DNA of 64,000 nucleotides from Candidatus Zipacnadia bacterium. Lineage in GTDB: Bacteria > Armatimonadota > Zipacnadia > Zipacnadales > UBA5352. The translations under genes and the position numbers were made by a program. Under the pieces are notes generated by a model that saw only the letters and a list, made by a program, of their open reading frames with translations, was not told the DNA's origin and made no database searches. The stretch lies in NCBI GenBank assembly GCA_029821735.1, contig JALGSU010000025.1, positions 62,001-126,000 on the forward strand, in the 5' to 3' direction. Of this stretch, positions 16,662-25,041 are shown piece by piece; the stretch's first letter is position 1; the number at the start of each line of letters is the position of its first letter.

Positions 16662-19063
16662 ATGGCTTTGACCTTCGATGAGGCGGCGAGCAAGTATGCT
16701 CAATTGAGGTCCGAGCGCGATGCAGGTCGCCTGGGCGAAGCCGAGTTCGTCGCAGCCGTGCAGGCCCTGCAGGTCCAGGATCAGGGACGGCATTGGACGC
16801 TTGATCCAGCGACCGGCGGCTGGCTTTACTACGACGGCGTCGCGTGGGTGCCACAGGCGGCAGCCGGGCAGGGCAAAGCCGCCCAGCTCATGGCTGAGAG
16901 GGGCATGGAAGCCCCGCGCCTGAATGAGACCCAGCAGAAGAAGTGGGGCTTCCTCTCCATTGCGGCCGGCTTCGTCGGCGCCATCATCTGGCTCATCTAC
17001 TCTCACTTGGGCGAAGGCAAGGACTGGGGTACGTTCTTCCTGATGCTTGCCCTGCCCATCTCCCTCGCGATCTTCCGCAAGCCCATCGATCGCCTGCTGC
17101 TGCCACTGCTTCCCACGCGCAAAAGAATTCCGCGTCTGGTGCTGATCGCGCTGGGCTTGGCCGCTCCCTACATCGTCGCCTGGCTGCTCTACAACCGAGG
17201 TCCGTTCATTGGCGGCCTTGTCTCATTGTGCTTCCGGATCGGCGGGTCACTCGCGGGTCTGGGCAACTTCATCGGCGCGATTGTGCCGAGCCTGGCTGAG
17301 TATGGCTACATGCGGTGGACGGTCGTCCTCGGTCCGCTGGTGGCCTACCTGATCATGCGCACGCCGCAGGAATCCGCGGGCGCCGGGACGCCGACCGCAG
17401 CCCGCGCCGGAGTCGGGCCAGCGATGGCCTCCTTCCTGCTTGCCACCCGATGTTGCTCGCTTCAGTCTGCCTCGCTGATGACTTCCTTACCGACCCGCTC
17501 AACGTCAGAGACGGTCTCCGCACAGCGGGCTGGGCGCCTGTCATTGCGGGCACCGGATCGAGCTTCATCTCCATACTTATCAATGGTCCGCAGATCGTCC
17601 AGACGCTCTTCCCGCCGCCAACGGGTGTGGTGCCGCCAGCCCAGCCGCCGGTTGAGCAGCCTCCGACGCCGCCTGCCGGGCCAACTCAGACGACCATCCT
17701 CGATGGCCCTGACGCGCTGAACTGGCTGGCGAACAACGGTCTGGTCACCCAGAATCCAGATGGAACCTGGACGAAGACGGGCGACTGGCGGCTTCTGCCA
17801 CGGGTCGGGCTTCGATGGCAACCAGGTTGATCCCAACACCGTCATCATAGTGGACACGCCCGGCGGTCCCGCGCAGCCACCGGTTGAGCCACCGGTCGAA
17901 CCGCCCGTGGAACCGCCCGTGGAACCGCCCGTGGAACCGCCCGTGGAACCGCCCGTGGAACCGCCCGTGGAACCGCCCGTGGAACCACCGGTCGAACCGC
18001 CCGTGGAACCGCCCGTGGAACCGCCCGTGGAACCGCCCGTGGAACCGCCGGTGGAACCGCCGGTGGAACCGCCGGTGGAACCGCCGGTGGAACCGCCAGT
18101 GGAACCGCCAGTGGAACCGCCAGTGGAACCACCCGTGGAACCGCCCGTGGAACCGCCCGTGGAACCGCCCGTGGAACCGCCCGTGGAACCGCCCGTGGAA
18201 CCGCCCGTGGAACCGCCCGTGGAACCGCCCGTGGAACCGCCCGTGCCGTGGAACCACCCGTGGAACCGCCAGTGGAACCACCAGTGGAACCGCCGGTGGA
18301 ACCGCCGGTTGAGCCACCGGCTGAACCACCAGTCGCGCCACCAGTTGCGCCACCGGCTGCGCCGGTGGCGCCGGTCGTGCCCACCAACGTCACCGATCCG
18401 ATTGGCGACATCAAGAACGAGTTCAGGGACTACCTGGATCCGACCAAAGCAGCCAATCTCAATCCGGGGGACGTTACCACGCTGCCCAATGCTGGCTTCG
18501 ACGCCGCAGCCGTCGCTGCGGGAGGCGACGCGACCAAGGTCGGCACCTGGGACGGGTTCTACGATCCGAACGCGGACAAGATCTACGTGCGTGCCGGGGC
18601 CGAGGACCGCGGGCTGACCAACACGCATGAGTACATGCACAAGGTGTCCAACGACAGCGTGGGTAACAAGCTGGGTTCGGGCCTGGATGAGGCGATGACC
18701 GAGCACTTCAGCAACCAAATCGCGACCAACCACAACCAGCCCCCAGGCAATAGCCTCTACAACCAGGACGGGCGGGTGAAGGTGGTCGAGGCGATCGAGA
18801 CCGCAGTCGGTCGCGACACCGTGGCCAAAGCATACTTCGGCAACGGAGACGCGCCTGTGACCAACCTGACGCAGGCGGTGGACGCCAAGTTCGGGGCTGG
18901 CACCATGCAGCGGGTGCAGAACTTGTGCAACAAGACGGATGCTGCCGGCAACCCGGATCCCGACTTCGCCGGGGCGAGAGCGCTGCTGAGGCCCCCTGCG
19001 CCGGCCGCGCCTGCCGCGCCGGCCGCACCTGCCGCGCCGGCCGCACCGGCGGCCGGACCGTAG
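16662..19063 (+). CDS. Membrane protein with PPVE-repeat linker and C-terminal HExxH metalloprotease-like domain; frame broken three times
   Basis: The most coherent reading is one gene of ~800 codons interrupted by indels. Part 1 (16662 to ~17430) has a short helical/SHOCT-like module ending in 'GGWLYYDGVAWVPQ', then about five TM helices. Part 2 (~17440-17790, another frame) reads 'DDFLTDPLNVRDGLRTAGW' and 'DGTWTKTGDW'. Part 3 (~17790-18245, frame of part 1) reads 'GGFCHGSGFDGNQVDPN' and enters the PPVE array. Part 4 (18246-19063) completes the array and carries the metalloprotease-like domain, then a PAAP tail. ATG 16662 follows an AGGAGG. Total length is 3n+2. No homologue is recognised for the whole protein. 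It may be a surface-anchored protease on a long rigid stalk. Parts 1 and 2-4 could alternatively be two genes. Confidence 0.55.
17877..18326 (+). repeat. ~37-copy 12-base tandem repeat encoding PPVE
   Basis: About 37 head-to-tail units of ccgcccgtggaa with third-position variants (ccg/cca; gtg/gtc/gtt; gaa/gag) encode Pro-Pro-Val-Glu. Central units are identical, while the flanks are diverged, the usual sign of unequal exchange or slippage at the core. The unit length is a multiple of three, so copy change alters only stalk length. One irregularity, a perfect 5-base duplication (ccgtg ccgtg at 18241-18250), breaks the frame. The reverse strand is also fully open through the array, giving long artefactual ORFs. 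The protein product would be an extended, proline-stiffened and acidic rod. Confidence 0.95.
18371..19063 (+). other. HExxH metalloprotease-like domain and PAAP tail (C-terminal segment of the 16662-19063 gene)
   Basis: A segment of ~230 residues after the repeat array. It contains HEYMH (18626-18640), the HExxH zinc motif. About 16 residues later, 'GLDEAMTEHF' offers Glu residues at the place where gluzincins carry their third zinc ligand (Asp-Glu codons at 18686-18691, second Glu at 18701-18703). A preceding strand, 'DGFYDPNADKIYVRAG', and the following 'VVEAIETAVGRDTVAKAYF' fit a minimal zincin fold. The last ~20 residues are Pro-Ala-Ala-Pro repeats. The zincin call rests on motif and spacing alone. 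The family is not one I can name. Confidence 0.6.
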
Positions 19064-19112
19064 TCGTGGCTGATGGCCATCGTGTTCGCTGAGGAACGAA
19101 AGGAGCTCGGGC

Positions 19113-19754
19113 ATGGCCCGCGAGAATGGCAGTGAACTGGCGCCGCTGATTGACGAGATCATGACGGCGCTGATGGATGAGCTGACGGACGGCTTCACGC
19201 CCGACCAGGTTGAGTGGGTCCTGAGGGTGATGCGCGACACCATCCTTCCTTACCAGTTGCGTTTCGCGCTGGGTGAGGACGATGGGCCGCGGCGCCAGCG
19301 TGCAGCGGTGATCCAGGGAGACCTGGCCGAGGCGCTGGAAGGTAAAGGCGCACGCGAGCGCTGGCGCGCTATCCAGCAGATGCACTACGTGGCGCGGATG
19401 CTTCCCATCAGCGACCAGGCCTTTGCGCTGGCGCGGGGGCGCATGGAAGCGGGCGAAGTGTCCGCGGACGTGCGTGCTAAGGCAGTCGCCCTGCGCAGCA
19501 CAGCCGAGCAGGTGGTCGAGGAGATGGGCCAGCACGCTCCGTATGCTCAGGAGGCCCTCAGCGGCGTCATCTCAGAAACGATGGTTGACTGCGCCTATGC
19601 CTCCGGTGAGGTCGAGTTGATGAGCCTGCGGCTGGGAGCGATCCACAGGCAGGCGGAGGCTGGGTCCGCCAATTGCCCTGCTTGCGGCGCCGCGAATGAA
19701 GCAGGGAGCCGGTTCTGCAGCAGCTGCGGCAAGCCCCTCGGGGGCAATCCGTGA
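19113..19754 (+). CDS. Helical protein with C-terminal zinc ribbon
   Basis: A 213-residue cytoplasmic protein. Residues 1-185 are predicted helical ('LAPLIDEIMTALMDELTDGF', 'VEWVLRVMRDTILPYQ') and are not recognised. The C-terminus is a classic zinc-ribbon, 'NCPACGAANEAGSRFCSSCGKPL' (CPxC...CxxC), a module often appended to membrane-associated bacterial proteins. The start ATG 19113 follows AAGGAG. It lies 49 bases after the metalloprotease-like gene and 46 bases before another zinc-ribbon protein, so the three probably form a transcription unit. The function is unknown; the zinc ribbon may mediate protein-protein contact within the unit. Confidence 0.7.
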   Translation: MARENGSELAPLIDEIMTALMDELTDGFTPDQVEWVLRVMRDTILPYQLRFALGEDDGPRRQRAAVIQGDLAEALEGKGARERWRAIQQMHYVARMLPISDQAFALARGRMEAGEVSADVRAKAVALRSTAEQVVEEMGQHAPYAQEALSGVISETMVDCAYASGEVELMSLRLGAIHRQAEAGSANCPACGAANEAGSRFCSSCGKPLGGNP

Positions 19755-19800
19755 GGACCATGACCGCTAACGCCACGCATCTTTCCAGGGGGATCAGGCA

Positions 19801-20496
19801 ATGCCCTCAGTGAAGAAGTGCCCCAACTGCGGGTCAATGAACGTCGGCGATCTGGCGAACTGCCTGCAATGTCAGACGCCGCTGGTGGCTGCGCGCACTC
19901 AGCCGGTCGCGCCGGCGCCGAGAGCCGTGGCCCCACCTGCCCCCGCTCCGGCAGCAAGTTCGGCGTGCCCGTATTGCCGGGCCGCTGTGCCGGCGGGCAA
20001 CAGTTTCTGCAGTGCCTGCGGCAGACAGGTGACCGGTGCGCCGATCGCGCCTGCCGCACCTGCGCCTGCTCCGGCATGGCAGCCCCCGCCCGCTCCCGCG
20101 GCCTATGCGCCCGCGGCACCCGCCTATGGGTATCCGCAGCAGTTCGCGAACAACTCGGGCTCCGGGACTGGCCCAGTGCCTCCCGAAGTCCCCGGCTGGA
20201 ACTGGGGCGCGTTCTTCTTCTCGTGGCTGTGGGGCGTGTCCAATGGCGTCTGGGTGAGCCTGCTCATCGCCATGCTCGGTCTCATCGGCAGCATCTGGCT
20301 GGGCGCCAAGGGCAGCGAAATGGCGTGGCAAAAGCGCCGCTTTGAGAGCGTCGAACAGTTCAAGGGCACGCAGCGCGCCTGGGCGACTTGGGGTTGGGTG
20401 CTTTTCGTCATCAACCTGATCGTGAGCATAATAGCGGCGCTGATAATGGCCGCTATGGTTGCCTCTGGCGAACTGGATCTGGGCGACTTCCAATAG
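19801..20496 (+). CDS. Double zinc-ribbon membrane protein with Pro/Ala linker
   Basis: A 231-residue protein. Two zinc ribbons occupy the N-terminal half: 'KCPNCGSMNVGDLANCLQC' (residues 6-24) and 'ACPYCRAAVPAGNSFCSACG' (~58-77). A Pro/Ala/Tyr-rich linker (~80-125) follows. The C-terminal domain begins 'PPEVPGWNWGAFFFSWLWG' and contains two or three TM segments ('WVSLLIAMLGLIGSIWLG', 'WVLFVINLIVSIIAALIMAAMV'). The C-terminal module, with its GAFF...W motif, is widespread in small bacterial membrane proteins of unknown function. It is the last gene of the 16662-20496 cluster and is followed by a GC-rich hairpin. Confidence 0.7.
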   Translation: MPSVKKCPNCGSMNVGDLANCLQCQTPLVAARTQPVAPAPRAVAPPAPAPAASSACPYCRAAVPAGNSFCSACGRQVTGAPIAPAAPAPAPAWQPPPAPAAYAPAAPAYGYPQQFANNSGSGTGPVPPEVPGWNWGAFFFSWLWGVSNGVWVSLLIAMLGLIGSIWLGAKGSEMAWQKRRFESVEQFKGTQRAWATWGWVLFVINLIVSIIAALIMAAMVASGELDLGDFQ

Positions 20497-20516
20497 GCTC
20501 ACTCAACACCGAACAG

Positions 20517-20543
20517 GCGGCGCGCTCTCAGGGGGCGCGCCGC
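20517..20543 (+). terminator. GC-rich hairpin after the zinc-ribbon cluster
   Basis: A 9-bp perfect stem (gcggcgcgc / gcgcgccgc) with a 9-base loop, 20 bases after the stop codon at 20496 and before the MFS gene. No T-tract follows, so it may be an inefficient or factor-assisted terminator. Confidence 0.5.
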
Positions 20544-20589
20544 TAACCGTACCCGCCGATCACTGCTGCTACGCAAGGGAAGCACGCCG

Positions 20590-21849
20590 ATGCCCACCGA
20601 TATGCCGGACACTCAGCGCCGACTGCACTACGGCTGGATAGTGCTCGCGATGGGCACGCTCGTGGTCTTTGGTTCGCTTGGTCTGGCTCGCTTCAGCTAC
20701 ACGATTGTGCTGCCCGCGATGCAGGAGGGGCTGTCACTTGACGACACTCAGACCGGCACGCTGGCGACCGCAAATCTGGTCGGTTACCTCGTGTTGTCGC
20801 TGCTGGGTGGGGCACTGGCCTCGCGCTATGGGCCGCGCGCGGTCATCACCGTCGGGCTGGCCGTCGCGGGGGTGTCGATGGTGCTCACGGGACTGGCCCA
20901 GAGCTTCGCCGAGGCCGCGGTCTGGCGCGCGGTGACGGGCCTCGGCAGTGGCGCGAGCAACGTGCCTGTCATGGGGCTTCTGGCGGCGTGGTTCGCACTG
21001 CGACGCCGCGGCCTGGCGACGGGCGTCGGCGTCTCAGGATCGTCGGTTGCGCTGATACTCCTGGGGCCGCTCGGGGCCTGGTTGCTTGCGGGCTATGGCG
21101 AAAGCGGATGGCGCGTATGCTGGTTCGTCTTCGGCGGCGCCACAATTATGCTCGCGTTCATGGGCCTGCTTCTACTGCGCAATCGCCCCGCTGAAGTTGG
21201 CCTCGAGCCCATCGGCCGAGCGCCTGATGATCCGCCTGCCTCGGCCGCGCGCGGTGTGCTGCGCTGGGGGGCGGTCTACCGTTCACCAGCGGTCTGGCAC
21301 CTCGGTCTGGTCTACGTAGCCTTTGGCTTCTCCTACATCATCTACATGACGTTCTTCGTCAAGACGCTCATGGCTGAGGGCGGCTACACGCAGGCATCAG
21401 CGGGCTCGCTGTTCATGACCATGGGCTGGTTCAGCCTGCTGTGCGGCGTGATCTGGGGCACCGTGTCTGACGTGATTGGTCGCAGGGCCGCGCTCATCAT
21501 CGTGTACCTAATCCAGGCGATATCGTACGCACTCTTCGCCCTGTGGCCGGAGCCAGCGGGCTTCACCATATCCGCGATTCTCTTCGGGCTGACCGCTTGG
21601 AGCATCCCCGCCATCATGGCCGCCACCTGTGGCGACATGCTCGGCGCCCGTTTGGCCCCCGCGGCGCTGGGTTTCATCACCCTTCTCTTCGGCATCGGCC
21701 AGGCGCTGGGCCCGGCCGTGGCCGGGGCTATGGCGCAAGCGTCCGGCTCCCATCTTCCCTCGGTGTTCCTGGCTGCGGCAGTCGCCATTCTTGGCGCGCT
21801 CGGATCAGCGTTCCTGCGCCCGGTGATAGCCGCTGACCCCGCCGTATGA
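20590..21849 (+). CDS. MFS transporter (YbfB/YjiJ-like)
   Basis: A 419-residue, 12-TM major facilitator. The start 'LHYGWIVLAMGTLVVFGSLGLARFSYTIVLPAM' resembles the YbfB/YjiJ branch ('LGLARFxY...LP'). The loop 2-3 motif is 'GALASRYGPRAVITVG' (the G-x3-D/R-x-G-R type, with Tyr-Gly-Pro-Arg), and the central linker 'GLEPIGRAPDDPPAS' separates the two bundles. The substrate is unknown; neighbouring secreted glycosidases suggest sugars or organic acids. The stop codon at 21849 lies 29 bases before the GH123-like gene, which suggests co-transcription. Confidence 0.85.
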   Translation: MPTDMPDTQRRLHYGWIVLAMGTLVVFGSLGLARFSYTIVLPAMQEGLSLDDTQTGTLATANLVGYLVLSLLGGALASRYGPRAVITVGLAVAGVSMVLTGLAQSFAEAAVWRAVTGLGSGASNVPVMGLLAAWFALRRRGLATGVGVSGSSVALILLGPLGAWLLAGYGESGWRVCWFVFGGATIMLAFMGLLLLRNRPAEVGLEPIGRAPDDPPASAARGVLRWGAVYRSPAVWHLGLVYVAFGFSYIIYMTFFVKTLMAEGGYTQASAGSLFMTMGWFSLLCGVIWGTVSDVIGRRAALIIVYLIQAISYALFALWPEPAGFTISAILFGLTAWSIPAIMAATCGDMLGARLAPAALGFITLLFGIGQALGPAVAGAMAQASGSHLPSVFLAAAVAILGALGSAFLRPVIAADPAV

Positions 21850-21878
21850 TCGGCGATCGGCAGACCTGGAGGTGGCGC

Positions 21879-24800
21879 ATGTTCAGGACACTGCATCGCA
21901 CGCTGACCGCACTGGCCGCTATTGCTGCCCTGTGCGGGCCCTGTCTCGGCGAGGGCCTGGCGCTCGAACTTGGCGACTGGTATGGCTTCGTGGGCAACGG
22001 TGACTTCGAGCGGGGGGACGCGCTGCCGGAGTTCTGGCGGCCGTTTCCGCCCAAGCCGCAGGACTGGGGCAACCACCGGTTGGACGGCGAGGTCGCCCAC
22101 TCGGGTCAATACAGCGGTCTGTTGACCAGCACTGCCGAGCATCCGCCCGGGAAAGCCCAGGTTCAGTGGAACCACTACGGCATCCCCGTCGAGGGCGGCG
22201 GGGCGCTGATCGTCGGCTTCTGGGTGAAGACCGACGGCGTCTTCGCGGGCGGCGCAGGCTGCCATTTCTATGACGCCGAGGGTGCCCACCTCGGGTTTGC
22301 GCCGACCCGCGTGCCCCGTGGCGAGGCGCCCGAATGGACCTTCGTCCGTGGGCAGGTAACCGTCCCCGAAGCGGCCGTCAGTATGGGCGTGGCGCTCTAT
22401 GGTCGCGACCTCGGCCGGACGTGGTACGATGACATTTCAGTCCTCGGCACTCCTCACGCTGAAGCCGTGCGCGCCACTCCAGAGGTCGACGGGAAACTGA
22501 CCGATGCCTGCTGGGCTGCCGATTCGGCAATCAGCCGCTTTGCTCTGGCGTCCGGCGAGGGGCTCGCGACCGCTCCCCCTGAGGCTTGGGTCGCCTGCGA
22601 TGACGACGCGCTCTACTTCGCGTTCCGTTGCCCGGTAGACGGTGTGGCGGCTTCGCTGTGCAGCGCGACCGAACACGACGGCCCCGTGTTCGACGACGAG
22701 AGTATCCAGATCGCGATAGACCCCGGCGGCAGCCATGACACTGCCTTCCGCATTTCCGTGAACGCGCGCGGAGTGGTGAGCGATGCCCATGACGGCGATG
22801 CCTCGTGGGAGTCCGGAGCGCGTGTTGCGGTCATGGCGGCCGATGGGGAGTGGACCGCCGAGGTGGCCGTGCCCTATGACTCGCTGGGCGTGGACATGCA
22901 CACCGCTGGCAGTTGGGGCGTGGACCTGGCTCGCCACGACCGATCGCGCGACGAGATCGCCGTCTGGTCGCTCGGGGGTCTCGACGACCCCGCTCGCCTC
23001 GGTTCAGTTGCCATTGCCGCGGATCTCTCGCGCTTCTACCCCGCACATCTTGCCCGACTGACCGAGACGCTGCGGAGCGAAATCGCGAGGCTTCGGGATC
23101 AGTTGGCGCAGGCCAGAGTCTCGGCAGAGATAGAATCACTCAGGCGCGCGGACGAGGCCCGAGCCAGTTTCAGCGCACTGGGGGCAGACGCTCAGGCTCT
23201 GGCGAACGCTGACTGGGACGATGTGCGCGCACGTCTCGCCCGGGCCGAAGCCGATATTGCCGAGGCGCGCACGTTTGCCCTGCACTCGCTCTTCGATCCA
23301 CGTGACGATGGCGAAGTTGGCGGATTCCGCGTCGCCATCGCTTCATCGCTGGTGAAGATTCCGCGCTCTGAGCCGGTGAACCATCAGGACATTCTGTCGT
23401 CGGTCAGGCTCGTGGCGGCGGGAGATGAAAGCGAGTCGGCACAGATCGTGGTCGTGCCTGATGGCGGTCCGCTCAGTGCCGTGTCAGTAGAAGCCGGGCC
23501 TCTGGTTGGCCCTGGCGACGCCATTCAGCTCACCTGGCGGCGGGTCGCGTATGTCGAGACTGCCAAGCCATCATACGCAGTTCCCTACGTCGGCTGGTGG
23601 CCGGATCCACTTCTGCCGCCTGCTCCGTTCGACGTCGCCGCCGATCATCGCCAGCCGATCTGGCTGACGGCTGACGTGCCTCCGGACGCTGCTCCCGGCG
23701 TCTACACGGGTGAAGTCGTCGTGCGCCACGCTGAGCATACCGTCGCCGTGCCCGTAGAGTTGATCGTCCGCAGCTTCAGCCTGCCTCGACCCGGGCGCCT
23801 GGCGACGCCGTTCGGCATCTACGCGTCGGCGCTGTCGCATTGGTGGTGGGGCAAGCAGTCATATCGTGAGAACATGCCGATTGAGATGTACGCTCGCTGG
23901 TGTGAATTCATGGGCCGGTATCGCCTGTCTCCCAAAAATATCGCCCGCGACTACATAACCCAGACCAATGCGGATGGTCTCACCAGCGTGGACATGAGCG
24001 CGCTTGACCAGACGCTGCGGCCGCTCGCCGACAAGTATTTCGCCCCGTACTCCTTCTGCATGCACCGCCTGCCATCGGCCGCCCACCGGCAGAATTCGGT
24101 CTCGGGCACTGTCCCGGAGGTGGCCGCTGAAGTCACGCAGGCCTTCGCGCGGGAGTGGGAGAAGCAGGGGCTGCCTGGCGAGGCCTACATCTATGGTTGT
24201 GACGAGCCCAAGCCCGAGGATTACGACTTCCTGCGCGAGACATATGCGAGGATTAAGGAGGTCGCTCCGGGCTACCCGATCATGCAGACCATCGGTGCGG
24301 CCAATCCGGTGGAGTTGGTAGGGTTCGCCGACATCTGGTGTCCGCTCAGTTCGCAGGTGCTGGGCGACTTCTACCAGCAGCGGCGGGCCGCCGGCGACAC
24401 TCTGTGGACCTATGTCTGCTGCTCACCGAAACCGCCGCACGCGAACTTCTTCATCGATCTGCCGGCGACCGATCACCGTGTCGTCTTCTGGCAGACCCGT
24501 CAGGCGGGTGCGACCGGCTTCCTGTTCTGGTGCGTCTGCTGGTGGTATGGCCTGCCCAGTCCGGCAGACGGCCAGCCGTGCTTCCCCGATGCCCCGGTGC
24601 ACATGGCGGACACCGCAAGCTACAACACTTTCAAGTCCAACGGTGACGGCCTGCTCCTGTGGCCCGGGAACGATCACGAACCGCTGGCCTCGCTCCGCCT
24701 CGAGGTCATTCGGGACGGCATCGAGGACTACGAGTATCTCGCGCTGCTGTCCGAACTGCTCGAGCGCGCCGAGGCCATGGCGCCTGGTGAGCGACCGGAT

Positions 24801-24951
24801 GGCAACACGCTGGCTCGGGCGCGTGATGGTGCCAGAGGAAATCTCCCAGACGATGACCGTATTCACTACCGATCCGGCCACGATTCTCGACCGCCGCAGC
24901 GATGTGGGGGATATGATCGAGGTCCTGGCCGCTGCGCTTGGCGACCACTGA
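21879..24951 (+). CDS. Secreted GH123-like (DUF4091) glycosidase with CBM-type modules, frame broken near 24830
   Basis: ATG 21879 follows GGAGG at 21868-21872; residues 1-24 are a signal peptide. The N-terminal beta-sandwich ('GDFERGDALPEFWRPF', 'WNHYGIPV', 'WYDDISVLG') is CBM4/9-like. Residues ~205-390 are a CBM9-like domain ('ATPEVDGKLTDACW', 'DDDALYFAFRC', 'EVAVPYDSLGVD'). A coiled coil (~400-480) follows, then the GH123 N-terminal and catalytic region ('PWLTADVPPDAAPGVYTGEV'-type, 'EAYIYGCDEPKPEDY' with the Asp-Glu pair, 'REDGIEDYEYLALL'-type C-terminal helix). The original frame runs on to 25076 with nonsense. From ~24830 the neighbouring frame gives 'VPEEISQTMTVFTTDPATIL', the normal DUF4091 ending, to the stop at 24951. 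Characterised GH123 enzymes are beta-N-acetylgalactosaminidases. Confidence 0.8.
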
Positions 24952-24976
24952 CTCCGTCGTTGATCAGCAGACATGA

Positions 24977-25006
24977 AACCGCCCCTCCGGAAACGGAGGG
25001 GCGGTT
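24977..25006. terminator. Bidirectional intrinsic-type terminator hairpin
   Basis: A perfect 13-bp stem (aaccgcccctccg / cggaggggcggtt) with a GAAA loop lies between the convergent GH123-like gene (ends 24951) and the minus-strand hydrolase (ends 25042). Both strands carry short T/A-rich flanks. Confidence 0.85.
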
Positions 25007-25041
25007 GTCTGTTCAGGCGACGCTACTGCAGCTTGGCGCGG

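Noticed and set aside
15558..17006. 482-codon minus-strand frame
   Set aside because: Antisense to the propeller gene and the start of the membrane gene; no motif or ribosome site.
17877..18326. CRISPR-like array
   Set aside because: Units are 12 bases and contiguous with no spacers; the array is coding.
17877..18326. Phase-variable repeat switching the frame by copy number
   Set aside because: The unit is a multiple of three, so copy changes keep the frame; only the 5-base duplication shifts it.
17462..19243. 593-codon minus-strand frame with long GGST repeats
   Set aside because: It is the mirror of the PPVE array. The plus-strand reading has a ribosome site, zincin motif and sensible flanks.
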